A stretch of 64,000 nt of DNA from Breviolum minutum Mf 1.05b.01 (Eukaryota > Sar > Dinophyceae > Suessiales > Symbiodiniaceae): positions 1 to 64,000 of the forward strand of contig DF241152.1 in assembly GCA_000507305.1 (NCBI GenBank), in the 5' to 3' direction. Shown one piece after another: positions 1 through 10,682 of this stretch. The notes under the pieces are model-generated. The model worked only from the letters and a program-made list of their open reading frames with translations, did no database searches and was not told the DNA's origin. Within the stretch, counting starts at the first letter, position 1; each line of letters opens with the position of its first letter. The translations under genes were made by a program, and so were the position numbers.

Positions 1-180
1 AAAATATATTATTGAAAAATCAAAATAATATATAATTAAAAATAAAATAAAATTTTAAATTTATTAAAAATATATAAATTAAATAGATATAATTAAATAT
101 ATAAAATAAATGGATGTCCATCATAAATCAGATATTTGAAATTTGCCCATTTTGAAGTAGTGGAATGAAATATATTTTTC
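1..180. other. AT-rich non-coding stretch
   Basis: The first 180 bases are almost pure A and T with no credible coding frame on either strand. It lies just 3' of the stop codon of the minus-strand gene that ends at 183, so it is probably 3' flanking or intergenic DNA. Confidence 0.6.
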
Positions 181-182
181 AG

Positions 183-1557
183 CTATATAATCCTAGCAAA
201 TTTGACAATTTCAATACCGTCCTCTGCATAATTCCCTTTTGTGACCAAACGGCATTTGCACTTATGGCAGTCAAAGCCATGAAGCCATAGATCATCCAAC
301 TTCGGGATGTTCCAAATGGAGGTCCATTATCAGGTGAAACTGCGAGACCTCCGAAGAGATTTGCCAGTGGCCACTGCATGGAAGGTTGCCATACCAAAGG
401 GCTGATCCAAACTTTTTGCTGACACCTCACGATGAAGTAGAAGACAAGCATCCTTTTCAGTAATTGGGACACCCAATTCACCAACAAAAAGTGCCAAATT
501 GTGTGGGTATACACATTTGCCATGAGGATCAACTGCATTGGAGTAGTGCGCCATTTTCCGATATGCTTGGTACAAGTTCCCGCTCAATTGACGGTTGTAC
601 TTGTCCTGCATCATCTGGCGTATCTCTGAGATACGCCGCTGGGTATGCATGGAGTTGGCCGCTGCTAAGTGGGCATAGGAACCACATGCCTTCCGGCTTT
701 GCTAATTCGGGTCTTTCCAACTTCTCCAAATCGGTTGGGTTGAAGCGAAATGTCACATAACAACATCATAACAGCAAACATTGCATATGCTCTCCTATGC
801 TTCTCGCTCTCTCACTCTCTCTCCCTCCTTGACATGACTACAATGGCTACAAGTGTGCGATGCTGCTTGATGCATCAGTGAACACACACATAATATATAA
901 ATATACATACAAAATAGTATATAGTCTAATATATTTACTCACGTGTTGCTGAACATACTATTGGAATCACTCTGCACTCAACATCGCCCAGCCCTGCCTT
1001 CCATCTATTGGAATATCTCTCCGCTTGGCATGTATTGCTGGTCTTGGAATTCACCAAAATGCCTCGTGGAGGCAACGTTCGTCCAGGTGGTGGTACTTTC
1101 TGTGTAACATCAATTGCTTTGGCTGCACTGCCACTCCGGCTCCTTGGTTGCAACAACTTGCTACGTGTTTGCAGCAAGTTTCCAAGATTGTTCTGATTCA
1201 GTGAGTGCACAACCACGATCAATAAATTTCATGCTGCATTGATGTATATAACATAAACGGCAATATGATGAAATCTGTTCTGGCACAGTGACACCTACGC
1301 ACAAACACAAAGTAAAATAAGTGCGCAACAAGACTCTTCACCGAGGGATATAAGGTTTTGACAGTTTTGACCTCTGCTAACCCACTAAATCCACCTTTTC
1401 TCAAGAGAGACCGTGTGCTTCGCGTACTGCGAGGTGGGCTCAAGACTTTCTCCTCCTTCGTGTTCCGCAAGCATGGTGCGGAAGCCGGTCTACTGAGGGA
1501 TGGGGTAGGCGTGGCAGACAATCCCATGCGCGGTCTCCATAGACCATCATCTTTCAT
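183..1557 (-). CDS. 3' part of an unrecognised multi-exon gene (weak EF-hand-like segment)
   Basis: I do not recognise this gene. Four minus-strand stretches read like exons: about 1330-1555 (basic, Ser/Pro-rich, contains RPASAPC), about 960-1200 (contains PPPGRTLPPRG), 426 to about 700 (helical, contains SEIRQMMQDKY, then DPHGKCVYPHN followed by LFVGELGV), and 183-299, which ends in a TAG stop. The 426 exon ends CGTGAG|GT and joins in phase 0 to the last exon after CCCGAAG. The DPHGK...ELGV segment has the spacing of a degenerate EF-hand loop and exiting helix, but calcium ligands are incomplete, so this is only a suggestion. The upstream exons may belong to the same gene or to the end of the neighbouring oxygenase gene. 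A further open stretch at about 560-756 contains FNPTDLEKLE in another frame and could be an additional exon. Confidence 0.45.
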
Positions 1558-1841
1558 GGGGGCACCACTTTGGGGCCCAACTTCCTAATGTTACATCACT
1601 TGAAAAGCGAAATTGCAGCACAGCCATGGATAGGAAATGTTTAGAAATATACACTCACTTTAAACATCTTTAAACCATTTTAAACCATATCAGATCATAT
1701 CAGTGACTCATCATCAAAGTTTTTGCATAGCAAACTCCTTGCATGGCAGCTGATGGGCGCCAGTGTCAACACGTGACGGCTCATGTTAGCTCATTTTACT
1801 CTCTTATGACATGCTGTGCCGGGCCCTGATTTCGTTTGAAA

Positions 1842-4800
1842 TCACATCGTACAGTAAATCCTCACCGTCGCATTTGATGTAATTGGCAGGTAACGAACGA
1901 CTCCATACCACTCATTGACGGCACCAAGGATCCTAAAGCTCTTGTCAGTCTCCAAGCTGAAGGATATTTTTGTTGTAGTGAGTCTGCAGTGGCCTCTGGA
2001 TTTTTCTCGCTCCTTTCTGGCCACAGTCCACAGCCAGCAGCTAGCAACTTGCTAATACATCAGGGCTTCGGTCTTCCTTCTTTTATTTTCGTGATCTTCG
2101 TGGTGGCTATTCTTTTCAGCCTCCGAATCATTGGACATCTACAATCAACATCAAAGATATCAAAGATCAACATGCCGCCGTCGAATCAGGAATTTCCCCA
2201 GGGGACCAGCACGACATTGCAAGATCATCTGACTGATGGACAGTTCAGGTACCGAGTTCCTTTGAGGCACTGCAGCTGGAGAACACACATGTCTTTGGTA
2301 CATGGTCGAGTCATTGCGTTTGCAATCAAGCTACTTAAACATCCCATCTAAAACGATGTGTCACGGTTGCTTCTATTACTCAATTTCTATGCCCTGTTGA
2401 AGATATCTTGGACCATTTTGGCATGTCTGAGTGAATCAATCAAAACAAAAGCGGAGGCAACCAAGCAATCGCAGAAAACATCACAAAACATCAATTTGAG
2501 ACGTTCTAAGTAATCTCTCCATTCATCTCCTTGCTATTGGATTCAGGAAGTTGCCGTCCAGTTTCTCCAAGTCCTTCAACCTCTGTGCCACCAGGCGCCG
2601 GTCCAAGGCCGGCCACGCACCTGGCGACACTTCGTCCAACATCGCCATGATGGTCTCGAGGGATGGATGACCTTTGCGTCATGCAGATCGGAAGTGGATG
2701 GAACGGATGTTTCCAGCTGGTTCATTGTGTTAATTTCCTAACAACGATCTTCGAAGAAGGATCTGAAAGCTAACTGTTTTGTTTTTTTTGGGGGGGGGAT
2801 GTTTGTGAAAACAGGTGAAGCATACGTTGACATGACTTCAGCATACTACAGGGATGCCCACCGGTATGCAATGCACTGCAAGGGTGGTGCGAATCGAAGC
2901 AATGAGGCATCTTCTTGGACATAAACACACATGTCAGTTTATGGACACTTCGCCGAACCCATCATTCAGCATACATGGCAAACAAAGGCAATGGAGGGCA
3001 AATATTGGATGAATCAAGTGTCCTTGGCGCAAGCGAACGTTGAGCTCATTGTCCTTGCCAAGCGCATGCAGCAGCCTATCTTGCACCTCTTGCTTACCAG
3101 AAGCCTCGCAGGAATTGACAATTGCGGTATGATCTCTGCAACCCCATCCTTACACGCCAGCTAGTACCGTTTTCAGAAAATGGAGTATGTATTGACGAAA
3201 TCCAAAAGTCGTCCTTCGCACGTCTGTGATTGCACAAGTAAGCTCCGCCCATCCAATCCATGCGAATCGGATTGTGTTAAAGTAAAACAATGCAAAACAA
3301 TATCAGCACAATTCACCATGCACGTATTAATGCAACATATTGAAATTTGATGAAATTTGAACATCCTATGCAAACCTGTGCCACTTCCTTCAGGATGTGG
3401 CCCGCAGAGAGTTTCGGCAATGATGCTGCAAAACTCCAGTGGCTAGAGATGCCATTTCCACACCTGAGGAATGACAGGAGTGGCTTTTGAAAACAATCCG
3501 GAATTACCTGTGATACTTGCTTCCAGAATCTCATCATCTTCATAATTTATCAGCATAGGGATCGTCATCCTCGATTGTCGAGACACCCTGTACCCATTCA
3601 ACAAGTCGTGTGGCTTATGTCTGGCAGAGTATATGATGATCTAAAGCTGCAAGAAATACTGAATCTAAATGAATCTAACAATATATAGATTGTGTCAGCT
3701 TATGGAGGTACACCCCAAAAAAAACAACCAAATGCTGATCCTGCTGGTTTGAACTGAGGCACCGGGAGGTTTGATGCGCAATGCCCCGAGGCAACCATAG
3801 GATGGCGCCAGGATGTAGCTCCACATGGACGGATCCATGTTGGCCATCGGTTCCATGTTTGATGCACAGCTCAGAGCTACGATTGGTAGGGTCCTGGACC
3901 AAATGCTGTGCTCCCAAAGAATGATGCCAATATTGCCTGATTGCCACAAGCAGGCTATCTGAAAACGATCTTGAATGAGTGTAAATGAGACCACCTAACA
4001 AAACCCAACTGAAGCCATCAACCCATTCAGAATAAACAGGCCGAGGTGCCAAACTCGGCAACCTTCTAGCTGAAGAATAAAGGTGTCTTGGGCATCTGCA
4101 TGTGCACATACAGGTTGACCAAAGAGTGGGTGATTATACGCTGTAACCAGGACTGAAGCCAAAGCTGTTTGCTTCGCAATGGTTGCAGCAAGAGCCGCAG
4201 CAGAGGGCACAAAGGCCTTCCAATGAATCCATACATACGAATCCCGTGGTGCAAGCACATCCACTTTTATAACACTACAATATCGTCACATACAATCTGC
4301 ATATTGAGTTCACACCACATGCATAGATATTAAAGCTACTACGACAAGATTCATGTTCACCCCCCCAACAAAAAAAACTCTAAGCAGAACCGCCAATGAC
4401 CAGTTCAACCAATTTACCTCACCATTCAGTCAATGAAAAACATCAGCAACCAAAGTCCCTTGACCTCCAAACCATTGAGAATCTGTGTGAATCCATTCCG
4501 CAGACTTTCAGCACTGCGATCTGAGAGGTTTTGTCCCTGCACCGCCAAGCTCCCCAAAGGGGGCAGCTCACCAAGTTGCCACAAAGCCTCTGTCATTGAT
4601 GGACACCAATGCTTTTGGTGAAACGGATTGCTGTCACTAACAAAGCTTAAAGATTTCGAAGTCCACCCCTTCTGTCTTACGAACTGGCCTTACAACTTGT
4701 ATCTACTTGGCAGTTGTAGCTTTCCAATGCCGTTTGTGCTTGCAACATCTACTCGCCTTGGATGCTGGCAGCACTTCTGCAGCAAGCTGCTTCCGTTCAG

Positions 4801-4931
4801 CTGATGGAGGAAACAGCCTCCAACAGCAGGGAATCCGCCCAAAACCCAGGGTCCCAAGCCTCCCATGTCTCATCCAAAGGCCTGGGTCGGTGAATGCCTT
4901 TGACATATCGCAACTCTTCATCATTGAGAAC
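1842..4931 (-). CDS. Cupin/JmjC Fe(II)- and 2-oxoglutarate-dependent oxygenase, NO66/MINA (ribosomal oxygenase)-like
   Basis: Family members hydroxylate histidines of ribosomal proteins or act on other protein substrates with Fe(II) and 2-oxoglutarate. Exons on the minus strand: 4818-4931, 4465 to about 4637, 4042 to about 4262, 3763-3910, 3376-3463, 3023-3086, 2530-2671, and 1866 (or stop at 1842)-1983. From 4042 onwards the phases all agree. The metal site is visible: the HxD part is in CAHADAQDTFILQLEG (exon 4042) and the distal His is in ELHPGAILWLPRGIAHQ (exon 3763), followed by the typical SSHWSF strand in exon 3376. The C-terminal exons are helical (ALGKDNELNVRLRQ; MAMLDEVSPGAWPALD) as in the family's dimerisation and winged-helix region. 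Introns use GC (after 4042), GT (after 3763 and 3376) and GA (after 3023 and 2530) donors. A possible first exon with ATG at 5148-5150 encodes a hydrophobic start (FPPLLVVAATVGVDV). The join between 4465 and 4262 is unresolved. Whether the last exon stops at 1842 or splices on at 1866 is open. Confidence 0.72.
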
Positions 4932-5159
4932 CTGCCAAAAGCACCAAATTCACCGAAACTCTATCAAATTTCTGGAGAACTCCAAATTTGTCACAAAACC
5001 GATAGGCATCAGTATGCTTCCTCAATATTTATGGCCCATGGCAGCTAAAAATTCCGAGTCTCGAACTACATTGTTCGAGGGTACCGAGCAAACATCCACC
5101 CCAACGGTGGCGGCCACCACAAGGAGTGGCGGGAAAGCATGTGTACGCATGCCCAATGC

Positions 5160-5629
5160 ATGAAGGCTTTAGATCCTACCTTCCCTTGAGAAAAAATGCA
5201 AGTATATAAATCTGGAGAAGAATGATGACGCGATGAAGAATGTAAAAGGGATACGAAGGGATCAAAGATTCAAAAGGTCTTCAATCCAGTTGGGCAAATT
5301 TTGATCAAATCAATGCCAATCTCACGAAGGGTGTCCCCCAAACGCTTCGCGTTTGGAACAGCCTCTGAAAATCTTCGAACGCTCTGTACTGTAGGTGTCC
5401 TCAACAGGACACTCCTGAACAGTAATTAATGCAAATACTTTCCTTCGTAAGATATTGGTTTCCTGCACACAGGATTTTTGCTCAAACTTGTTTATCATCA
5501 ATCATACCTGATCATACTGAATCACATCATATCAATGCTCACACTTATCAACGCTTTTCATTCTTCAATTTCATATCAAATACCCAGAAAGTGGACACAA
5601 TTCAGCACTCATCACTATGATGCTGAATC
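5160..5629. other. Intergenic stretch with two perfect small hairpins
   Basis: No coding frame is convincing here. Two short perfect inverted repeats lie close together: CAAACGC-ttc-GCGTTTG at 5339-5355 and GTGTCCT-caac-AGGACAC at 5395-5412. They sit between the 3' end of the C2/WWE gene and the 5' end of the oxygenase gene, so a role in 3' end formation or as the remains of a small mobile element are both possible; neither is shown. Confidence 0.45.
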
Positions 5630-7133
5630 TCAGGACTGTCTCACAGGTCGACGTCGGATAGGTCTGGTGCGGCCACCACCAACCACCTGCTGAGTCATAG
5701 CACAAAAATCCACCCACACCTCTACGGTGCCCGATTGGATCTTGACGCTGGAAGCACCTCCTGCATTTGAATCTAAGTGAATATCTGAAGCAGGGGTTTT
5801 TGGAGGTGGAACAATCAAGATATGTCGAAGTATGCCGAAATATCTTCAGTTCGAAGCAAAAACGCCCACCCAAAGGCACCCGCTCCTGCCAATGATGCTT
5901 GGTACAAGTCCTCCAGCATCTTCTGGCAAGAAGGGTCAAAACTCTCAAAGCCGGCACGTACCTCGTTGCATGTGGGAGTGATTATTGAGAAGACCAAAGC
6001 ACAATGGCCATACTGCTATACTCAGCTTTTGATACCGTCGTGAAAGGTGTTTGGAATGTCGTGCACTGTTCCGATTGAAACAAAATATCCGCACAGCTTA
6101 GGACCTCATGAGCACTACGAAGAAATGAACATAATAAAAGGACATTATGCTCTCCAAGGCACCTCGAATTCCCAGACTACACCAGCTGATGGATAGCCTC
6201 CCTGCCCTTCGTGATCCAGCCATGCTTTTACGTGTAGCTCACCCTTGCTGGTGTCCTGGAAAACTTCAGCCAAAGCCACAGGTGGAGATCCAACACTCCC
6301 GAGAGCTCAAGTGACGAAAAGGAGAATTCTCAGTGTCACAAATGGTGCAGTCCTCCAAGCGTTGATTCAACTCGGCCCCTCTCTGCAGGATTTGTGCCAT
6401 TGGTATTCGTAATCGTCCCAGAAAATCGTCAGATCCCTGGGCTGTGCGCACAGTATCCTCATCCCAAACCTCGGAAGAAACGACGGGATATGAAGGGCTG
6501 CAAACGCTACACAGTCATGGGGTCTTTCAGCACTGCTTGTCCTGGTAGAATGGTACCACACTAGGATCCCCTGCAGAAAATATGACGTCTTGGGCAAAAT
6601 GATTGTGATTCCTGAGTCACATGCACAAGTCAATGTACTTACAAAATCAACCCACCCAAGTGAAGCATGCTGTTCTACCCAGGTCTGCACCATGTAAATC
6701 ATTAAAAATGTCGGAAAACATGTCAGGTGAGTCACACTGGCAGCTGCAAGGTGCAGTTCCATACCGGATTCAAATTGTCCTCGAAATCTTCCACCATGGG
6801 CTGAAACATGCTGAAGAAAAACCCTAACGTTGGGGAAGAAGTGCAAATGGGAAGAAGGACCCTTTACCGTGGATAATTGCATGGCGAGTGTGTCATTTCG
6901 GGAAACATCCGGGAAACTCTTCTCATGTCCAGCAGTGTTCCGCTAGACCCGTGTACTGAGCGAAGCAATTTTTACCCGGTGCAAGCCTGGATGACAGGTG
7001 TCTTCACACTTTGCAAGCCCACAGTGATGGTCACATAGGGATCAGAAGCACCAATGATGTCTGCATTCCGCAGGTTCCGTGCTGAAATCACTTGCACCTT
7101 CAAAAGTCCCGCGGTGCCCAGGTCGGGCTGCCT
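5630..7133 (-). CDS. C2 domain + WWE domain protein (or C-terminal half of a PIPK-C2-WWE protein)
   Basis: Exons 6987-7133, 6738-6779, 6338-6469, 6163-6255, 5886-5961 and 5630-5760 total 621 nt, exactly 207 codons including the stop. The first three encode a C2 domain, a calcium/phospholipid-binding fold: GLLKVQVISARNL, then SDPYVTITVG, DNLNPVWNCTLQ, VWDEDTV and SDDFLGRLRIP; Asp residues at the usual calcium-loop positions are present. KGELHVKAWLD closes the sheet. The last three exons form a WWE domain: VVWEFE, FESFDPSCQKMLEDLYQ and VEVWVDFCAMTQQ, ending in RPIRRRP; WWE domains bind ADP-ribose polymers or act in ubiquitin/PARP proteins. Donors are GC, GT, GA, GT and GA; the last intron has GCAGGAG at both ends. 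No ATG opens exon 6987-7133, and its phase fits the PIPK exon upstream, so this may not be a separate gene (see findings). Confidence 0.75.
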
Positions 7134-7208
7134 CTGCGGAAAAATGCTGGAGCGCAAGAATTGTGCCTGGCGTCAGGTGACCAGGCTGGTAGAAGAACCA
7201 AAGCATCA

Positions 7209-7565
<357 letters not shown>

Positions 7566-7855
7566 CAACAACACTCAACACTCAACACTCAACAAAATAT
7601 CTCATAATCAATTCAATCTGTAGTAATGACACAAGACACAAACAAAAAGCAGAGATCCAAAGCAGCACTAAGAAAACATGAAGCTGAAAGCCAAAAGAAC
7701 AACGCTAAGAGGATTTAAGAGGCGGATAGATCGGATAGCAAGCATCCTACATGCATTATTCATGCAAGTATGATTCGTCCTGGCAAAACTCTGTAAGGAA
7801 CGGTATCCAGTAGTCACCAAACCCAGTCCCTGCATAGTGATCAGTATGTGATCAT

Positions 7856-10331
7856 TCAGCATCTCCCAGCTTTCTGCGCCTGACGTGCTGCATAGTCAGC
7901 AGGGTCCACGCAGCTGGTGTCATGACCATGGCCCTGAGCTGCGCGTAGCAAGTGTTCAGCTTGCTTCCGAAGACCAAAGTGGATCAAGAAATCAATCAAA
8001 CCTTGGTATCTTGGGGTTGGAGATGGTTGGAGATTTCAAAGCTTGCCATGTAAAGCTTCAGTTGCGGTTGCACTAGCATCTGAGCAAAAAAAGTGGCTTT
8101 GTTGGGGTTGAGATAAAAGGTAATGTACTTTCGACAAGGGACCTAAAAAGTAAAAATCCTTCCCATTGGCCGCGGCTACTCCAGCATGCTGGCCCTTTGC
8201 CGGGGTTTTGGCTCTGTCTGGATAGTGAATGCCAACCTCCACAAAACCAGCTGGTTGTATAGTGCACAAAGCAATTGGGTGGCACACCAGCACACCAGTT
8301 TCATTTGAGACGGGATGCAAGCATTTGAGAGGGAATATCAAAACCAGCATATTATCACAAGCATTCACCTTGAAGGGATACATTTGAGGCACCCACCAGG
8401 ACCGAGTAGTCCATGACACGGTGACGCTTCAAGAATTCGACGTCCGCTTCGTGTGCCTGGATTTCAACTTTGGTCATGGGTCAGTTGGTCACGGGCAGTC
8501 AATGAAAGAGAAACATTGTCACCTAAATGATGTATAGTTTGATGCTGCATAGGGACCAATATGAATCAATGGATGAACAAATATCATGCCATCATGGATT
8601 CTCACGCATCTAGACAGCATTAAAACAAAGTCTTTAAAGCACCCACGTAAACAACCCCTGCGGCACCCAACATTTCATGGGACGAAAAGGTGGCCTCCAA
8701 CATCTGCCGTCGTCGTTGCTCTGGAACTTGCACCAAAAGTTTTGCTTTGATCCAATCTTCATCCTTCCCACAGGATTCGCCCGCCTCACCGGTTTGCCAT
8801 GTGTCAGGATTGAATACAACAGCTGAAAAGCCCGAAAACCTTGACAACAGCTGAAAGATTGGTGGGTCAAGGGCACAAAAGTCAGTCCTTCTTCTTGCGA
8901 TGATATAGAGAGCCCTTGAGGTCGTAGTGCGCATGAATTTCGCACGATGGATTGAAAACAGATTTCCTGGGTTGACAGCCAACGCAAAGGACATCACATA
9001 CGAGTATCGGGTAGTGTGGGGCACCTGAGAATCTGAAGGAAGGAGACTGCTGGGTGCAGGAAAAGCATCATCAACAGAAAGTACTTCCAACTTCCTTTCG
9101 CAATTTCAACACGATATAGCCCAGCAAAGCGCACAATCAGGGACATGGGCGAAGAATGGATATGATCCTGATATTCTGGCAGCATCCTGAAAAGAAGTCT
9201 TCCTTCTGCCTCTGAAACCGTCTTGATCAGGAACTTCCTATCACGAGAGAGGAAAAAGAACTCTCCTGATTTGGAGTTGGTGGATAGGCTTTTGTAGTCA
9301 CCCGAAGTCTCACCCAAGGATTCCAGCACTGATGATGCACTGGTCTCTTCTTCCAAGCTGTGGAAGAGTTCAGAGCAAAAGACTTCGAACTTTTGGAACT
9401 TCTGGCCCTCTTTGGAGCTGTTCAGAAAACATGATCTTCTAGATAAGGGAAGGTAGCGGAGGTACGCCTCAAAAGGACATGCATCACACCGGAGATTTCA
9501 ACGCATCAAGTGAATGACCTGTTTCAAATCATGTTGGAATGCATGGGAAACCCCATGAAAAATGAGTGAGGAAGAAATAAAATACTTGCAGGACTATAAG
9601 AACAAAGCATAATGCCATAGATTAGTAGAGTCTGACTGTATGCTATATGCATACAAGCATGCGTACTCCGTATTCCTTAAGTCTGCGCATATTAATACAC
9701 ATTGTGGTATGCTTCGGTGCGATATGTCTTACTGTATTATTTCACTGAATCATATCATCATACAATTATATGTGGCATTATCTCTCACCCTACAGACATT
9801 GCGAAGCAATATCTTCATAGTTAGTAGTACATTATCTAAATCTATATATGTTATTTTCATTCTGCGAGAATTGTGCAATATCAAGCAATTATCAAATTTT
9901 GTTATCAAACAAAGCCATTGAATGTGTTAATCTGGTTCTGTAGCAGCACTCTGCGCCAGTGCTAATTTCGGGCAGTACTTCTGATATCTTCTGATAAATG
10001 TTTGCATACAGTCACCTCACGTCACTTCCGTGTATGGCTGGGGATGGCTGGTTATAAACATCACAAATCCTCGTCGTCATGTCCGGCCAGCCTTGAACTT
10101 TTGCTGCCACATCTCACCCAGCTTTGCCAGCAGTCGTTGACGTCGGAGCAGCGCGGTGCATGAACTGTTCACACAAAGCCTGGCCAAATTCTGAAGGAAG
10201 CGGTCGGCACTCTCAGCAGATTCACCTGCACAAACGCTCGCTCGCGATTCCCCTTTCTCGGGTGCATCGTTCTGCAAATGGGTGGCCATAATTTCATCAT
10301 TGGTAGCAAAGCCCATTTCATCTACGGCCAC
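7856..10331 (-). CDS. Phosphatidylinositol phosphate kinase (PIPK/PIP5K-like)
   Basis: Phosphorylates phosphatidylinositol phosphates to make PtdIns(4,5)P2 or related lipids at membranes. Exons: 10092-10331, 9070-9467, 8888-8966, 8695-8763, 8369-8456, 8143-8250 and 7856-8001; the sum is 1,128 nt, 376 codons with stop, all in phase. Motifs in order: SGEFFFLSRDRKFLIKT (G-loop and ATP-binding Lys), LIVRFAGLYRV, IHAHYDLKGS, EDWIKAKL, DVEFLKRHRVMDYSVLVG (catalytic loop), DFYFLGLIDFL (DFG-like Asp) and LRKQAEHLLRAA at the end. All core catalytic positions are kept. Donors: GC after 10092, GA or GC after 9070 (an ATGATG repeat makes it ambiguous), GA after 8888, GC after 8695, GT after 8369 and 8143. 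The 10092 exon is hydrophilic and joins by phase only. The N-terminus is not found. The last exon can either stop at 7856 or use a GC donor after 7880 and continue into the C2 exon. Confidence 0.85.
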
Positions 10332-10665
10332 CTGAGTTCGGCATGTTATGACCATTTGAGGGATGCAAACAACTGTACCTGCATATGATCATTCAAACCA
10401 TCTGATAAATTACAGTAATTAATTCATAAACGTCAACCGTCAACCTTACAAGATCTTACAAGTATATACATATAAACAAATGCCAACCATATAATACATG
10501 ACATGTTGGCCAGTCAGTATTAAGTATCAAGATTCATTCGGAAGATGTCTTCAGACAAGTCTCCGATGTATGAGCTGACTGCGCTTGCAGGACTGGTGGC
10601 CATCGACCTTCAGCCTTCAATTGCTGAACCATCGGCTGGAGCTGTTCCTTGGCATCTTGGCTCCG
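10332..10665. other. Non-coding stretch between the PIPK exon and the LINE
   Basis: I see no supported exon or RNA gene here. If the PIPK gene extends further upstream, this is intron sequence and the LINE is inserted in that intron. Confidence 0.4.
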
Positions 10666-10682
10666 ATTGATATTAGATTATT
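10666..10682. repeat. Target site duplication, copy at LINE 3' end
   Basis: ATTGATATTAGATTATT, identical over 17 bases to 14130-14146. It directly follows the A run of the LINE when read on the minus strand. Confidence 0.9.

Noticed and set aside
3547..3624. Extra oxygenase exon reading RLVEWVQGVSTIEDDD
   Set aside because: Protein-like, but its phase does not fit between exons 3763-3910 and 3376-3463, which join each other directly and restore the family motif.
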